DNA from: a bacterium
Lineage (GTDB): Bacteria; Nitrospinota_A; UBA7883; JACRGQ01
Direction of reading: 5' to 3'
DNA: 6,484 nt
Assembly (NCBI GenBank): GCA_021815535.1
Contig: JAKAGL010000142.1
Location: forward strand, 1-6,484
The notes below the pieces were generated by a model. The model saw nothing but the letters and a program-made list of their open reading frames with translations, searched no databases and was not told where the DNA came from. Positions 1 through 5,039 of this stretch are shown piece by piece (within the stretch, counting starts at the first letter, position 1; the number at the start of each line of letters is the position of its first letter). A program made the translations under genes and the position numbers.

Positions 1-531
1 TTCCTCGATCTTCTTCATCAGGATGCCGCATTCGTTACGGGTGGTTTGCAGCAGGCGCTCTTTCAGGTCTGCCTTGGCCTCTTCCTGCGACATTGCCGCG
101 ATGTGTTCCAGCTTGCGTATCTGTTCCTGCATCAGGGATTCGTATCGTGATTCGGCCTCGCGCGATTTTTCCATCTGGCGTTTGAGATCCTGATCCTGCT
201 TATCCATCTCCCGTTCGCGTTGTTCCACCTGGTCCATCTTTTTGTCCAGTTGGCTTTGGCGTTGCTGGAGGCGCCGGTCAGCCTGCTCGCGGTCCTTTTT
301 GGCCTCGCGCACCTCGCGGTCAAATTCGTTTCGGGCCTTGAGGATGAGATCCTTGGACTCGAGCTTCGCGTCCTTTACGATGCTGGCGGCTTCTTTGCGG
401 GCGTTGTTAATGAAGGTATCGGCCTTTTGCTTGGCATCGGCCGCTTTATTCCGTTCAATGAGAATGCTGATGCCGATACCGATGCCGATACCCACGGCGG
501 CGATAACCGCGTAAATGATGAACTCGTTCAT
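1..531 (-). CDS. rny: Ribonuclease Y, N-terminal part (cut by left window edge)
   Basis: RNase Y is a membrane-anchored endoribonuclease that starts mRNA decay. Only the first 177 residues are in the window; family members are about 510-520 residues, so the KH and HD catalytic domains lie beyond the left edge. Visible here are one N-terminal transmembrane helix (residues about 4-25, with a glycine zipper GIGIGIGI at 14-21) and then a long, highly charged coiled coil (about 40-177). The coiled coil carries family-typical segments such as LILKARNEFDREVREAKKD and, near the end, the SQEEAKADLKERLL region that precedes the KH domain. The start ATG at 529-531 is supported by a GGAAGGAAA ribosome-binding site nine bases upstream. 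It is transcribed in the same direction as the other genes, but no clear promoter was found in the 85 bp directly upstream. The N-terminal architecture makes the identification secure even though the catalytic part is absent. Confidence 0.95.
   Translation of the reverse strand, partial: MNEFIIYAVIAAVGIGIGIGISILIERNKAADAKQKADTFINNARKEAASIVKDAKLESKDLILKARNEFDREVREAKKDREQADRRLQQRQSQLDKKMDQVEQREREMDKQDQDLKRQMEKSREAESRYESLMQEQIRKLEHIAAMSQEEAKADLKERLLQTTRNECGILMKKIEE
469..492. repeat. Perfect 12-bp tandem repeat inside rny
   Basis: GATGCCGATACC occurs twice in a row on the plus strand and encodes the GIGIGIGI glycine zipper of the RNase Y membrane helix. The repeat unit is a multiple of three, so slippage would lengthen or shorten the helix by four residues without a frameshift. 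Confidence 0.85.
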
Positions 532-540
532 ATTCTATTC

Positions 541-549
541 TTTCCTTCC
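541..549 (-). promoter_or_regulatory. Ribosome binding site of rny
   Basis: The minus strand reads GGAAGGAAAG followed by a short AT-rich spacer and ATG at 531. This purine-rich stretch is the only Shine-Dalgarno-like sequence near the start and fixes the rny start codon. Confidence 0.7.
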
Positions 550-556
550 ATCTCAA

Positions 557-574
557 GCGCCAAATAAGGGGCGC
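557..574 (-). other. Small hairpin in the rny 5' leader
   Basis: GCGCC at 557-561 pairs with GGCGC at 570-574 across an eight-base loop, about 25 bases upstream of the rny start and just ahead of its ribosome-binding site. No T tract follows, so it is not a terminator. It could affect mRNA stability or translation, but a five-base-pair stem may also occur by chance. Confidence 0.25.
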
Positions 575-616
575 ACCTGCCACGCGGCGGAAGGAACAGA
601 CTGCGACGGACGGTTA

Positions 617-928
617 TCAGGAGAGAAGCGGTTGCATGAGCCCCGATGTGTTCGGGCTGGTATCACGCATGATCGGTTGCAACCCCGGCTGGGCAAAAGG
701 GCGGCGTGTGAAAGCCGCCGTGGCATTGAAAGCGCGAGCCGGAATACCTGGCGTCATCGGCATAGGAATTACAGCCGATACGGCACGGGAAAAAGTCTGG
801 ATAACCGTCTGGGTGCAAGTCTGTTCTTCGCCGCAAACCTTTTGTACTTTGATAACGGAGAGCGGCCGTTCTAAACGCACAGAAAAAGCAAGCATCGTAA
901 CCGACATGACAACAAAGAATTCAATCAT
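617..928 (-). CDS. Doubtful 103-residue protein with hydrophobic N-terminus; possible pilin-like remnant
   Basis: I do not recognise this reading frame. It is co-oriented with its neighbours and ends 85 bp before rny. It starts with MIEFFVVMSVTMLAFSV, a short hydrophobic helix, followed by a region with two cysteines (VCGEEQTC, about residues 31-38) and a proline- and alanine-rich tail with no visible domain. The ribosome-binding site is poor (GGCGGAATAACC before ATG). Read upstream in the same frame, the codons before this ATG give V-G-G-I-T, so GG|ITMIEFF resembles a prepilin peptidase site with glutamate at +5, but a TAA at 944-946 blocks that leader (see findings). It may be a broken pilin or pseudopilin gene, a small membrane protein, or not a gene. 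A plus-strand frame over the same bases (636-1007) shares the same third codon positions, so GC3 cannot decide between them. Confidence 0.35.
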   Translation of the reverse strand: MIEFFVVMSVTMLAFSVRLERPLSVIKVQKVCGEEQTCTQTVIQTFSRAVSAVIPMPMTPGIPARAFNATAAFTRRPFAQPGLQPIMRDTSPNTSGLMQPLLS

Positions 929-943
929 GGTTATTCCGCCAAC

Positions 944-1015
944 TTATGCGTTTGTTTCAGCCATTCCCGCCACCAAAGGTTTACGGGTGTTTTTTAACTG
1001 GAGGTAAATTACCAT
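944..1015 (-). pseudogene. Interrupted leader in frame with the pilin-like reading frame
   Basis: In the frame of the 617-928 reading frame, an ATG at 1013-1015 and another at 962-964 open short stretches that end at TAA (944-946). The longer one encodes MVIYLQLKNTRKPLVAGMAE and then TNA before the stop. The next in-frame codons are V-G-G-I-T-M-I-E-F-F. A single base change of TAA to AAA or CAA would join a basic leader to a G|ITMIE prepilin-type cleavage site. This may be a nonsense-inactivated prepilin gene or coincidence. Neither ATG has a convincing ribosome-binding site. Confidence 0.25.
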
Positions 1016-1048
1016 AATCTCCCGGTGAACTCAAGAGTAAGTGATTAT

Positions 1049-1057
1049 TTTATAGCA
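1049..1057 (-). promoter_or_regulatory. Possible extended -10 promoter towards rny
   Basis: The minus strand reads TGCTATAAAAT, matching the extended -10 pattern TGnTATAAT with one mismatch in the hexamer. No good -35 is found 16-18 bases upstream (GTCTCT), consistent with an extended -10 type or with chance. It sits downstream of the GH57 terminator and upstream of the pilin-like frame and rny, where a new promoter would be needed. Confidence 0.35.
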
Positions 1058-1137
1058 GGTTTGGTTGCACCAGAGACGGCAAGAGTTTTTTCCGGAGTAG
1101 ACCGGTTAATCAGGAGGATTAGGAGCAGTTGGCGGGG

Positions 1138-1174
1138 AAAAAGGGACTCCGGCTGGCGGGGGAGCCAGCCGGAG
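1138..1174 (-). terminator. Intrinsic terminator of the DUF4912-GH57 operon
   Basis: An 11-bp perfect stem, CTCCGGCTGGC (1147-1157) with GCCAGCCGGAG (1164-1174), encloses a six-base loop. On the minus strand the stem is followed by TCCC and then five T (1138-1142). It lies about 57 bp after the GH57 stop. The T tract is short and offset by four bases, but the stem is very stable. Confidence 0.75.
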
Positions 1175-1190
1175 GGGAAGAGGGACAATC

Positions 1191-1209
1191 CTGCCGGAGA
1201 ACCCGGCAG
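1191..1209 (-). other. Second hairpin after the GH57 stop codon
   Basis: CTGCCGG (1191-1197) pairs with CCGGCAG (1203-1209) across a five-base loop, about 21 bp after the GH57 stop and just ahead of the main terminator hairpin. No T run follows on the minus strand, so it more likely protects the 3' end of the mRNA or assists the next hairpin than terminates by itself. Confidence 0.45.
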
Positions 1210-1230
1210 CATTGGATTTGGGATCCTTTT

Positions 1231-2820
1231 CTAAGCGTATACCCGGAAATCAATTTCCGGGAAAATGTTGTCTAACGATTCGATACGACCAAGCCATTCG
1301 TAATCCACTTGGCCGTTATCAGTTTGGTCGGCAAGCCGGTTAAAACGGGAGATGTGGTCGTTGGTACGCTTCACGGCGTATTCGACCATTGTGCCGGTTT
1401 TCATGATAAAGGCCCAGTCTGATGCCTGCGCCAGCAACAGTTCGCGCGCCGCCTGATTCAACAGCCGTTCCTTGCCGTTATCGGTATTCCTGTGCCGCTG
1501 CGCCATGGATACCATCCGCTCGGCGGCCCTTATCAGGTGCGGGTATACCCAGTCGTTACTTCCCTCCAGCCAGACCTCGTTGTAGCCTTTGTAGCCCCAT
1601 GAGCACATGGGCGGTTGGCAGACCTGGTTGCGTGGAAATTCCTGCAGGTATTCCGATGGCGTGATTGTCTTGAAGACGTTTTGGTCATAGTTGATCTTCC
1701 GCAGGAGGAAGTTGATCCAATCCGGCCCTTCGTACCACCAGTGGCCATACAGTTCCGCGTCATACGGCGCAACAATGATGGGCGGCTTGCCCCCCATCAC
1801 TCCATGCAGGTGCGTGATCTGCATTTCGCGGTTGAACATGAAATTCCCTGCGTGCGATGCGGCCTTTTCAAGGGCGGCATACTGATTGTACGGCTCCTTA
1901 TGGTTGCTCGATCCGGTGATCTTGTAATATTTGAGGCCGGTCATCTTCCGCAATCCATTTGGCTGGATGTAGGGTTTCACGTACTCAAAGTCGAGGTCGT
2001 ATCCCACGTCGCGGTAAAACTCGCGGTAATCATAATCGCCCGGATACCCTTCAACAGAGCTCCATACCTGTTTGCTGCTTTCCACGTCGCGGGCAAACGC
2101 GGCCACTCCCGCGGGGGTGTAAACAGGCGCATAGACGCCATATTTCGGCCGGGGTGCGGCATGCAGTACTCCGTGGGTGTCGGTCACGAACCAGCGGATA
2201 CCTTCTTCTTTCAGGAGGCTTTCAACGCCGGGGTAGTATGCGCACTCTGGCAGCCAGATGCCGCGCGGGCGGCGTCCGAAATGTTTTTCATAATGTTTCG
2301 ACGCCACCCGTATCTGGGCGCGGACGGCATTCGGTACGCTCTGCATCAGCGGCAGGAAACCGTGTGTTGCTCCCACTGTTATAACTTCAAGCACCCCTTT
2401 GTCCTGGAATTCCTTAAAGGCGGTAACCAGGTTGCAGTGATACCGCTGAGTGAAGAGTTCCCGCGTTTTGGTCAGTTTCCAATGATACATCTTTGCCAAG
2501 TCGTTGAATTGCGGCTCAAAACGGGTGCGCTCGATCTCTTTGTTGGCAAGTTCTACCAGCTTATTGAGATACCGCAGGTACCGCTGCTGCAAAAGGGAAT
2601 CGGTGAGCATCGAAATCAGCGAGGGGCTCATCGACATGGTGATGCGGAAATGAACGCCGTCGCGTACCAGCCCGTCGAAAACCTCGATAAGCGGGACGTA
2701 GGTTTCGGTGATCGCTTCGAACAGCCAGTCCTCTTCCAGAAAGTCGTCATATTCCGGGTGGCGCACATAGGGGAGGTGCGCATGAAGGATTAGCGACAAA
2801 TATCCTTTTGGGGCGTTCAT
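1231..2820 (-). CDS. GH57 1,4-alpha-glucan branching enzyme (DUF1957 family)
   Basis: This cytoplasmic 529-residue protein should cut alpha-1,4 glucan chains and re-attach them by alpha-1,6 links, making branched glycogen-like storage polymer. Conserved GH57 regions appear in order: HAHLPY (13-18), GATHGFLPL (150-158), WLPECAY with the likely nucleophile E192 (189-195), and APYDAELYGHWW with the likely acid/base D354 (351-362). A helical C-terminal part follows, with CSWGYKGYNEVW (406-417) and SDWAFIMKTG (467-476), typical of the DUF1957 branching-enzyme branch. Catalytic assignment is by analogy with the archaeal GH57 branching enzyme TK1436. Length is normal and there is no signal peptide. 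The start ATG overlaps the stop of the upstream DUF4912 gene as ATGA, with AGAGGAA about nine bases before it inside that gene, so the two are translationally coupled. Some family members have unproven specificity, so 'branching enzyme' is less certain than 'GH57'. Confidence 0.92.
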   Translation of the reverse strand: MNAPKGYLSLILHAHLPYVRHPEYDDFLEEDWLFEAITETYVPLIEVFDGLVRDGVHFRITMSMSPSLISMLTDSLLQQRYLRYLNKLVELANKEIERTRFEPQFNDLAKMYHWKLTKTRELFTQRYHCNLVTAFKEFQDKGVLEVITVGATHGFLPLMQSVPNAVRAQIRVASKHYEKHFGRRPRGIWLPECAYYPGVESLLKEEGIRWFVTDTHGVLHAAPRPKYGVYAPVYTPAGVAAFARDVESSKQVWSSVEGYPGDYDYREFYRDVGYDLDFEYVKPYIQPNGLRKMTGLKYYKITGSSNHKEPYNQYAALEKAASHAGNFMFNREMQITHLHGVMGGKPPIIVAPYDAELYGHWWYEGPDWINFLLRKINYDQNVFKTITPSEYLQEFPRNQVCQPPMCSWGYKGYNEVWLEGSNDWVYPHLIRAAERMVSMAQRHRNTDNGKERLLNQAARELLLAQASDWAFIMKTGTMVEYAVKRTNDHISRFNRLADQTDNGQVDYEWLGRIESLDNIFPEIDFRVYA

Positions 2821-4187
2821 TCTACGGTTTCCTCTTTAAGCTCCGGGCGGTTTTGCAGCACCGTGGTGCCGCGGGAAACCGTTGGGGTGATTGTTTTTTC
2901 AAATTTCCTGTTGGCCGAAAGCGCTTTGGCCTCGATTATTTGAATGCCGTCCGGCAATGCGAAGCGGGCGGTAAAAGTGCCGTCAGGCCGCAGTTGCACG
3001 GTTTGGCCCGCCAGCGTAACCTTTGCATCCGGTTCGGTTGCCCCGTAAACGATCAATTCGCAGTCGAGGCGGAACCAGAACTGATCCTGTTGGCGTTTGG
3101 GGCGGGTAAGCGAGGTAACAAAACTGCTCACCGCGCCGGAGCTGGTTTCGCCGCTCAGCCGTTGGCGCATTTGCTCTTGCAGGTCAATGCTCATAGAGGA
3201 ACTGCGGGCTTGAAAACCCCCGCTGAGGGCATACATTTTCCAAAAGTCATCGTCGGCGATCATCCAGTCCTCATCCGTGCGGTTGGAAACGGAATTTCGA
3301 CCCATCATAATGACGTTCGACCGCGCCATCATAAAGAATTCACCTTTGCGGTTCTTCAGGCCGATCTCGGCCAGCCACGCACGGTCTTCTTCCGGTACGT
3401 TGACGTACCAGCTGTTTTTAAGTCCGTGTACACCGATGTCGAAATATTTATGCGCATTACCGCCGTTAAAGGAGATGTCGGTTACGTCGTACACCCGTAA
3501 GGCAAAGCCGCATTCATTCAGGTTCGCTCCAACACGGGCTGCGGTTTCCGCCGGCAGATTGGGATGTAAATCCCAGAAGGTGTGCCCCCAAAATGGATCA
3601 CGCGCCAGCAGCACAATCCGGTTGTCCTCGTAGCGGTCCGGTATGGCCGCCCTCTCAAGATGTTCCTGCGAGTGGGCGATATGATACTTGCTCTCTTCAA
3701 CCACTTCTTCTTCGCCCGCATGGTATATCATTGCGGGTGAGGGAACGGTTTTGACTTTCGAGTGAGAAGAAAGAGCGGCAAGACCTGCTTTGGGAGAGGG
3801 GGGGGATACAGGCCTTGCCGCATGAGTGGCAATTGATTTTGTTTTTGCGGGAGCGGCATATACTTTGGGAGACGCTTTTTCTGATTTGTTAACGCTCTTC
3901 GCGGCGGCAACCGTTTTCTTCTTTGCAGTGATCTCCAGTTTGACGGGGGGCGTTTTAACCCCGCCTGCCTTTTTTGCGGCAGGGGCTTTGACGCCGCTCT
4001 TTCCGGTGGTCCCTTTCTTGGCTGCTGCGCGAGAAGTGGATTCAGATTTTTTTTCTGATTTCAGAATTGATGCGATCATCTCGTCTTTTGTGAATGTGCT
4101 TTTGAGAGTAAGGTTATAAACCTTTCCTAACTGAGCCAGTTCATCTTTGGTCTTTTTCAACAATAATGCTTTAGTCATTTTTTCCAT
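2817..4187 (-). CDS. DUF4912 protein with Rho-N-like head, low-complexity linker and Ig-like tail
   Basis: This 456-residue protein has four parts. Residues 1-45 (TKALLLKKTKDELAQLGKVY) resemble the Rho N-terminal/SAP-like helical fold. Residues about 46-150 are a lysine-, alanine- and proline-rich linker with no predicted fold. Residues about 165-320 are the DUF4912 domain, with IPDRYEDNRIVLLARDPFWGHTFWDL (182-207, given only to locate it) as its signature. Residues about 375-440 (VYGATEPDAKVTLAGQ, PDGTFTARFALPDG) look like an Ig-like beta-sandwich of the type found beside glucan enzymes. DUF4912 genes commonly sit next to GH57 branching enzymes, and here the ATGA overlap couples them, so a role in glucan handling is inferred; no activity is established. 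Met1 lacks a good ribosome-binding site, whereas Met4 (4176-4178) has GGA six bases upstream and is an equally good start. Eight-base A and C runs lie in the linker. Confidence 0.85.
   Translation of the reverse strand: MEKMTKALLLKKTKDELAQLGKVYNLTLKSTFTKDEMIASILKSEKKSESTSRAAAKKGTTGKSGVKAPAAKKAGGVKTPPVKLEITAKKKTVAAAKSVNKSEKASPKVYAAPAKTKSIATHAARPVSPPSPKAGLAALSSHSKVKTVPSPAMIYHAGEEEVVEESKYHIAHSQEHLERAAIPDRYEDNRIVLLARDPFWGHTFWDLHPNLPAETAARVGANLNECGFALRVYDVTDISFNGGNAHKYFDIGVHGLKNSWYVNVPEEDRAWLAEIGLKNRKGEFFMMARSNVIMMGRNSVSNRTDEDWMIADDDFWKMYALSGGFQARSSSMSIDLQEQMRQRLSGETSSGAVSSFVTSLTRPKRQQDQFWFRLDCELIVYGATEPDAKVTLAGQTVQLRPDGTFTARFALPDGIQIIEAKALSANRKFEKTITPTVSRGTTVLQNRPELKEETVE
2831..2837 (-). promoter_or_regulatory. 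Internal ribosome binding site for the GH57 gene
   Basis: AAAGAGG lies inside the last codons of the DUF4912 gene, about ten bases before the overlapping ATG at 2818-2820. It supports the ATGA start and translational coupling. Confidence 0.65.
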
Positions 4188-4248
4188 GACTTTGTATACA
4201 GCGAGATTCGTGCCATAAATGGAGTGTGTAATATCAATAAAAACAATG

Positions 4249-4278
4249 ATTATTCCGCGAACCTTATCGGCAGGTAAA
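4249..4278 (-). promoter_or_regulatory. Candidate promoter of the DUF4912-GH57 operon
   Basis: On the minus strand TTTACC (4273-4278) and AATAAT (4249-4254) are separated by 18 bases, giving 4/6 and 5/6 matches to sigma-70 hexamers. The predicted start lies about 55-60 bases before the DUF4912 start codon. The surrounding DNA is AT-rich, so other weak hexamers are possible. Confidence 0.35.
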
Positions 4279-4282
4279 ATAA

Positions 4283-4300
4283 TGGGGCATTAATGTCCCA
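4283..4300. promoter_or_regulatory. 18-bp near-perfect palindrome, possible operator
   Basis: TGGGGCATTAATGTCCCA equals its reverse complement except at one position pair. It lies four bases upstream of the candidate -35 of the DUF4912-GH57 operon. The half-site ATGGGGCA recurs as a direct repeat at 4305-4312, 23 bp away, about two helical turns. This layout fits a dimeric regulator; no regulator gene is in the window. Confidence 0.4.
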
Positions 4301-4402
4301 ATAGATGGGGCAATTTTGTCTCGAATGGCGCCATGCGAATGATTACCTAAAGCCCGAAAAAGTATCGTGCGGACTTCTGGAAGGATAAGGAAGTGGTGAG
4401 AG

Positions 4403-4436
4403 AAGGCGGGTGGATTGTGCCACCCGCCCTTGGTTG
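4403..4436. repeat. Direct repeat copy A (terminator-containing, left of doxX)
   Basis: This 34-base stretch matches 4992-5025 at 31 positions in the same orientation. Identity covers the whole stem and continues seven bases (TTGGTTG) beyond it on one side, more than the hairpin alone requires. The differences are two loop bases and one base next to the stem. Confidence 0.8.
4405..4428 (-). terminator. Terminator hairpin after doxX
   Basis: GGCGGGTGG (4405-4413) pairs with CCACCCGCC (4420-4428) around a six-base loop, 19 bp after the doxX stop. The following minus-strand bases, TTCTCTCACC, are pyrimidine-rich but not a true T run, so termination may be leaky. It is a near copy of the aclA terminator. 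Confidence 0.65.
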
Positions 4437-4447
4437 ATGTGATCGGT

Positions 4448-4900
4448 TCATTTCCGCTCGGACAGTTTTTTATCAACGGAAAACGCGCCGCCTCCCTTGA
4501 TCATAAGGGCGATGGCAATGCCGAGCACCAGGAGGTGGTATTCAAACCCTTCTCCCTTCTGGTTGCCGAACCAATTCATGAAGAACCCGTTGGGGAGATG
4601 CACCATGAAAACCGCAACCACCATCACGCATGCCACTCCAAAAGCGGCTACCCGCGTCAGAAAACCGGTAACCAGTCCCAAAGCGCCCAGAAATTCGGCT
4701 GCGATATCAAGCAGAGCGAATACAAGCGGTATACCCATTGTTTTGGTGAAGAAATCGAGGGTGCCGGTAAAACCGTGTCCGCCGAACCAGCCGAAGACTT
4801 TTTGCGCGCCGTGGGGAAACATGACAAATCCCAGTGTCAAGCGCAGTACAAACGCTGCGAGGTCATGCTCAGTCCGTATAAGGGCCTTCCAGGTAAACAT
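4448..4900 (-). CDS. DoxX family membrane protein
   Basis: This 150-residue integral inner-membrane protein has four predicted helices (about 13-30, 57-80, 83-101 and 119-135). It carries the DoxX-family pattern: LRLTLGFVMFPHGAQKVFGWFGG in the first helix and loop (20-41), a charged helix-2 segment DIAAEFLGALGL (65-76), and MVHLPNGFFMNW (99-110) before the last helix. DoxX-like proteins are variously tied to thiosulfate:quinone oxidoreductase subunits, thiol stress complexes and unknown roles; nothing here lets me choose among these. Length is typical of stand-alone DoxX. The start is fixed by a strong GAGGTGAT Shine-Dalgarno seven bases upstream and by a promoter about 28 bp upstream. It forms its own transcription unit, with terminator hairpins on both sides, so its closeness to aclA does not imply co-function. 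Confidence 0.9.
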   Translation of the reverse strand: MFTWKALIRTEHDLAAFVLRLTLGFVMFPHGAQKVFGWFGGHGFTGTLDFFTKTMGIPLVFALLDIAAEFLGALGLVTGFLTRVAAFGVACVMVVAVFMVHLPNGFFMNWFGNQKGEGFEYHLLVLGIAIALMIKGGGAFSVDKKLSERK

Positions 4901-4907
4901 AAATGTA

Positions 4908-4914
4908 TCACCTC
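4908..4914 (-). promoter_or_regulatory. Strong ribosome binding site of doxX
   Basis: The minus strand reads GAGGTGA seven bases before the ATG at 4898-4900, an almost full match to the anti-Shine-Dalgarno sequence and the best in the window. Confidence 0.85.
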
Positions 4915-4927
4915 TTCTTACGCTCCC

Positions 4928-4955
4928 ATTATAGCCCGGCTTTTGGGATTGGCAA
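4928..4955 (-). promoter_or_regulatory. Sigma-70 type promoter of doxX
   Basis: On the minus strand TTGCCA (-35, 4950-4955, 5/6) and TATAAT (-10, 4928-4933, 6/6) are separated by 16 bases. The predicted transcript starts near 4921, giving a leader of about 20 bases that contains little more than the ribosome-binding site. This is the clearest promoter in the window and points to strong housekeeping transcription. Confidence 0.8.
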
Positions 4956-4984
4956 ATTATGAGGGGCCGATCGCGCAGTGTGCG

Positions 4985-5020
4985 AATAAAAAAGGCGGGT
5001 GGATTGCTCCACCCGCCTTT
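4985..5020 (-). terminator. Intrinsic terminator of aclA
   Basis: A nine-base-pair GC-rich stem, GGCGGGTGG (4994-5002) with CCACCCGCC (5009-5017), is extended by three A-T pairs and followed on the minus strand by TTTTTTATT. It lies 20 bp past the aclA stop codon and is a canonical rho-independent terminator. AAA before and TTT after the stem could make it partly active on the plus strand too. Confidence 0.93.
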
Positions 5021-5025
5021 GGTTG
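4992..5025. repeat. Direct repeat copy B (terminator-containing, right of doxX)
   Basis: Partner of the repeat at 4403-4436, offset by 589 bp. Together the copies bracket the doxX promoter, gene and 3' end. See the finding on duplicated terminators. Confidence 0.8.
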
Positions 5026-5039
5026 GCTGAGATAGCCGC

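Larger units (their letters stand above)
929..1230. other. Intergenic region between GH57 gene and pilin-like frame
   Basis: No convincing complete gene lies here. Reading on the minus strand it contains, in order, a GC-rich hairpin (1191-1209), the terminator of the GH57 operon (1138-1174), a possible extended -10 promoter (1049-1057) and the interrupted leader (944-1015). A plus-strand frame from a GTG at 1025 runs straight through both hairpins and looks spurious. I see no tRNA or other recognisable structured RNA. Confidence 0.6.

Noticed and set aside
528..551. Seven-codon mini-frame MEGKNRI overlapping the rny start as ATGA
   Set aside because: It consists of the rny ribosome-binding site read as codons and has no ribosome-binding site of its own; probably chance.
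968..996. Possible plus-strand terminator (CACC...GGTG then TTTTTT)
   Set aside because: The stem is only four base pairs with a long loop, and no supported plus-strand gene ends here.
532..1230. 6S RNA or another structured RNA upstream of rny
   Set aside because: In some bacteria an RNA gene sits near rny, so I looked, but I could not recognise a 6S-like bubble-and-stem or any other RNA family by eye. A covariance-model scan of both strands would settle it.
1025..1234. 69-codon plus-strand frame with GTG start
   Set aside because: It runs through two GC-rich hairpins of the opposite strand and has an Arg/Gly-rich composition typical of translated structured DNA.
1615..2793. 392-codon plus-strand reading frame
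   Set aside because: It lies fully antisense to the GH57 gene, whose motifs and catalytic residues are intact. Its product shows no recognisable domain; it is a by-product of codon bias.
2808..3500. 230-codon plus-strand reading frame
   Set aside because: Antisense to the DUF4912 gene and its conserved domain; no domain of its own.
4264..4476. 70-codon minus-strand reading frame between doxX and the DUF4912 gene
   Set aside because: It begins inside the doxX 3' end, translates the terminator hairpin and the palindrome, and has no domain or ribosome-binding site.
4415..5035. 206-codon plus-strand reading frame
   Set aside because: It spans doxX and both terminator hairpins in antisense, crosses the doxX promoter and ends in translated terminator sequence.
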